Below, one piece after another: positions 61,797 to 64,000 of a DNA stretch of 64,000 nucleotides; the stretch's first letter is position 1, and each line of letters begins with the position of its first letter. The DNA comes from Pseudoalteromonas sp. NC201. Its GTDB lineage: Bacteria > Pseudomonadota > Gammaproteobacteria > Enterobacterales > Alteromonadaceae. The stretch lies in the NCBI RefSeq assembly GCF_002850255.1, contig NZ_CP022522.1:1665001-1729000 (forward strand), read 5' to 3'. The notes beneath the pieces were generated by a model. The model was not told the DNA's origin. It did no database searches and saw nothing but the letters and a program-made list of their open reading frames with translations. A program made the position numbers and the translations under genes.

Positions 61797-62930
61797 ATGA
61801 CAACGAATAATAAGCCAAAGCGACTTGCGTCTTTAGATGCCTTACGCGGCATGGATATGTTCTGGATCTTAGGTGGCCAGTCTATTTTTGCGGCACTGTT
61901 TGTATTGACCGGATGGCAAGGGTGGAAGGCGTTTGAAGCGCACACGCTACACAGCCCTTGGCATGGCTTCACTTTTTATGATCTTATCTTTCCACTGTTT
62001 ATCTTTTTATCGGGTGTGGCGATGGGCTTGTCGCCTAAACGTATCGACCATCTGACCTTTAATGAACGTAAACCGTTTTATCTCAAAGCACTGAAGCGCC
62101 TTTTGTTACTGTGTGCTTTTGGCGTGTTATACAACCATGGTTGGGGAACTGGGATCCCAATGGATCCTGACGGTGTTCGCTACGCCAGTGTATTAGGTCG
62201 CATTGCGTTTGCTTGGTTCTTTTGTGCTTTGCTGGTTTGGCATACGAGTTTGCGAACCTTGGCCTATGTGGGTGTAGGCATATTGATATTTTATTGGGTA
62301 TTGCTTTGCTTTATCCCGGTTCCTGGTGGGCAAGCGGGGGACTTAAGTGCAAATGGTGTTGGTAGTTGGAATGCGTTCATTGACACGTATTTACTGCCAG
62401 GGATCAGTTATCAAAATCGTCCGGTTGACCCAGAAGGTGTGCTGTCAAGCTTACCTGCCATTGTAAATGCTATCGCAGGTGTATTTGCTGGTCGTGCGAT
62501 TGCCAATGCACAAACGCAGGGAGAGTGGAAAACCGTTGGTATTTTGGCAGGCTCTGGTGTACTTGTTTTAGCACTAGGTTGGCTTTGGGACATGCAATTT
62601 CCAGTTAATAAAGAACTGTGGACAAGCTCATTTGTGCTAGTAACCGTTGGCTGGAGTGCAATTCTACTTGCGGTATTTTACGCGATAGTAGATGTACTCA
62701 GCTTTCAACGTTGGGCGTATCCATTTGTTATTATTGGGGCTAACTCCATTATTATTTATTTAGCGTCAAGCTTAGTGAGTTGGACATTTATTAGTAAAAG
62801 CGTATTTGGTGGCGTGATTGCCGCCGTGCCAACTGCGTGGCAACCATTAATTGCTGTTTTTGCGCTACTGGCGGTACAGCTTTTAGTGCTGCATTGGATG
62901 TATAAACGCCGTATTTTTGTAAGTGTATAA
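61797..62930 (+). CDS. nagX: NagX-like membrane acetyltransferase family protein (DUF5009/HGSNAT-like)
   Basis: This 377-residue inner-membrane protein has about ten hydrophobic segments. The start MTTNNKPKRLASLDALRGMDMFWILGG is typical of the heparan-alpha-glucosaminide N-acetyltransferase-like family called NagX in marine chitin/GlcNAc loci. A proposed role is acetylation or uptake of glucosamine-type sugars, which would suit the operon. It lies 259 bases after nagA beyond a terminator, so it may have its own promoter; I could not find a clear NagR site there. It ends with a terminator. Confidence 0.85.
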   Translation: MTTNNKPKRLASLDALRGMDMFWILGGQSIFAALFVLTGWQGWKAFEAHTLHSPWHGFTFYDLIFPLFIFLSGVAMGLSPKRIDHLTFNERKPFYLKALKRLLLLCAFGVLYNHGWGTGIPMDPDGVRYASVLGRIAFAWFFCALLVWHTSLRTLAYVGVGILIFYWVLLCFIPVPGGQAGDLSANGVGSWNAFIDTYLLPGISYQNRPVDPEGVLSSLPAIVNAIAGVFAGRAIANAQTQGEWKTVGILAGSGVLVLALGWLWDMQFPVNKELWTSSFVLVTVGWSAILLAVFYAIVDVLSFQRWAYPFVIIGANSIIIYLASSLVSWTFISKSVFGGVIAAVPTAWQPLIAVFALLAVQLLVLHWMYKRRIFVSV

Positions 62931-62949
62931 TATTCACTAGCCTCCTTTC

Positions 62950-62976
62950 AAAAAGCCCACCGTTGTGGGCTTTTTA
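62950..62976 (+). terminator. Terminator after nagX
   Basis: AAAAAGCCCAC pairs with GTGGGCTTTTT around CGTT, 19 bases after the stop. Confidence 0.92.
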
Positions 62977-63025
62977 ACACCTTTCGATTGCATAGAGTAA
63001 AAAATATCCATATTTTTTTTCACTT

Positions 63026-63073
63026 TTGCTTTACAAGCGAATTATTTCTGATAATAATGACAGCGTTGTCATA
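63026..63073 (+). promoter_or_regulatory. Candidate nagB promoter and NagR-type operator
   Basis: A possible -35 TTGCTT (63026-63031) and -10 GATAAT (63050-63055), 18 bases apart, are followed at once by the palindrome TGACAGCGTTGTCA (63058-63071), placed to block initiation. It is the same type as the site before nagK. Confidence 0.7.
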
Positions 63074-63192
63074 ATGGTAATAACCTAATGTTGTGTATCT
63101 CAATTAGGTTCGATCTGACCTTGCTTTGATTGCACGCGAGGCAAGGCTCAGATCCCATTTTATTCTAATCATCTCAACATTTGGTTAATCGT

Positions 63193-63987
63193 ATGCAAGT
63201 AGTCATTTTAAAAGACGCTGCCGAAGTGGCAGCATATGGTGCAGACATTTTTACAACGCAATTAAAGCGTAAAGCTAACTCTGTGTTGGGATTAGCGACG
63301 GGTTCAACACCGGTTGCTTTGTATCAAGAATTAATTAAGCGTAACCAAGCAAACGAAATCAGTTTTGCTGAGGTTACCAGCTTTAACCTAGATGAATATT
63401 TAGGCTTAGATGGCTCGCACCCACAAAGTTATCGTTACTTTATGCAGCAGCAGCTATTTGACCATATCAACATTGATAGAAGTAACACACACGTACCGCC
63501 GGGTGATGCAAAAAATCCAATTACGGCGTGCGGCGAATATGAAGCGCGTATTAAATCTGCTGGTGGTATTGATGTACAACTGTTAGGTATTGGCAGAAAT
63601 GGCCATATTGGCTTTAACGAGCCATCTTCTGGCTTAACGTCTCGCACTCGGGTTAAAACCCTAACGAAAGCGACGATTGATGATAATGCTCGTTTTTTTA
63701 AAGCTGATGAGTACCAACCTCATTTGTCAATCACAATGGGTATTGGCACGATTTTAGATGCTAAAAAAGTCGTGTTATTAGCGACGGGTGAAAACAAAGC
63801 TGATGCCGTTGTTGCTATGGTGGAAGGCCCGTTAACTGCAGCGTGTCCGGCTTCGGCACTACAAATGCATCGTGATGCTGTAATCGTCATCGATGAAGCT
63901 GCGGCATCTAAGCTAAAAGATATTGAATTCTATAAGCATATTGAAAACGAAAATCAAAAGCTGTTGGACTATCTTGCCTCTCTGTAG
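63193..63987 (+). CDS. nagB: Glucosamine-6-phosphate deaminase
   Basis: NagB converts glucosamine-6-phosphate to fructose-6-phosphate and ammonia, completing the route from NagK and NagA. The 264-residue length from the ATG at [12 protein letters not shown] fits NagB-I; a TTG four codons upstream is less likely. Signatures are [21 protein letters not shown] and [16 protein letters not shown], with active-site residues intact. NagB enzymes like this are allosterically activated by GlcNAc-6-phosphate in E. coli. It has its own NagR-type operator. Confidence 0.95.
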   Translation: MQVVILKDAAEVAAYGADIFTTQLKRKANSVLGLATGSTPVALYQELIKRNQANEISFAEVTSFNLDEYLGLDGSHPQSYRYFMQQQLFDHINIDRSNTHVPPGDAKNPITACGEYEARIKSAGGIDVQLLGIGRNGHIGFNEPSSGLTSRTRVKTLTKATIDDNARFFKADEYQPHLSITMGIGTILDAKKVVLLATGENKADAVVAMVEGPLTAACPASALQMHRDAVIVIDEAAASKLKDIEFYKHIENENQKLLDYLASL

Positions 63988-64000
63988 TGTGAAATCACAC

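Overview
The window reads as a chromosomal segment of a marine gammaproteobacterium, most likely Pseudoalteromonas or a close Alteromonadales relative. Supporting signs are moderate GC, the gene order dapB-carA-carB-greA, TonB-dependent sugar uptake loci controlled by LacI-family regulators, an Entner-Doudoroff operon, a nag operon with NagR-type operators, a secreted M9 collagenase and a DUF3334 gene. The assignment rests on recognised protein families and synteny; no database search was run.

Layout. Positions 1-2620 hold the 3' three quarters of a 23S rRNA, a 5S rRNA and the rRNA operon terminator. A REP pair follows (2673-2745). Next come a three-part nucleotidyltransferase fusion (minus strand), a TPR protein, a Tsx-like porin and an NhaC-type antiporter. 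Positions 8314-14218 are the housekeeping block dapB, carA, carB, greA. Positions 14388-21520 are accessory: two unknown proteins, a collagenase, a solute-binding-like protein, a glyoxalase-fold protein and a GAF-GGDEF diguanylate cyclase. Positions 21644-27178 hold a DUF2066 protein, hda, pheS, pheT and ihfA, followed by a CSS-EAL phosphodiesterase.

Positions 28940-49102 are a carbohydrate island. The maltodextrin/starch part has a GH13 alpha-glucosidase, a TonB receptor, a flavin-dependent halogenase-like protein, an alpha-amylase lipoprotein, an MFS sugar transporter, a GH15 glucoamylase lipoprotein and a LacI-family regulator. It joins the hexose part: glucokinase, a second LacI-family regulator, edd, eda and gap. 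Glucose released from starch can be phosphorylated by Glk; the Edd/Eda/Gap steps act further down the Entner-Doudoroff route. Two different palindromes mark the two regulons: TGCATACGTATGCA-like sites near the starch genes and TGACACCGGTGTCA sites in front of glk and edd.

Positions 49271-57962 hold adk, a small orphan RiPP-like precursor peptide, cmoB and cmoA (minus strand), DUF3334, and a divergent pair of a large hybrid histidine kinase and a receiver-kinase protein. Positions 58349-63987 hold a 2-oxoglutarate/Fe(II) oxygenase and the N-acetylglucosamine genes nagK, nagA, nagX and nagB, with two NagR-type operators.

The most interesting items are the orphan RiPP-like precursor at 50156-50347, which has a double-glycine leader, a five-cysteine core and no modifying enzyme nearby; the TPR / LicD-like / cytidylyltransferase fusion; the REP pair with compensating stem changes; the halogenase-like gene inside the starch locus; and a terminator-like hairpin in the leader of carA, which starts with UUG.
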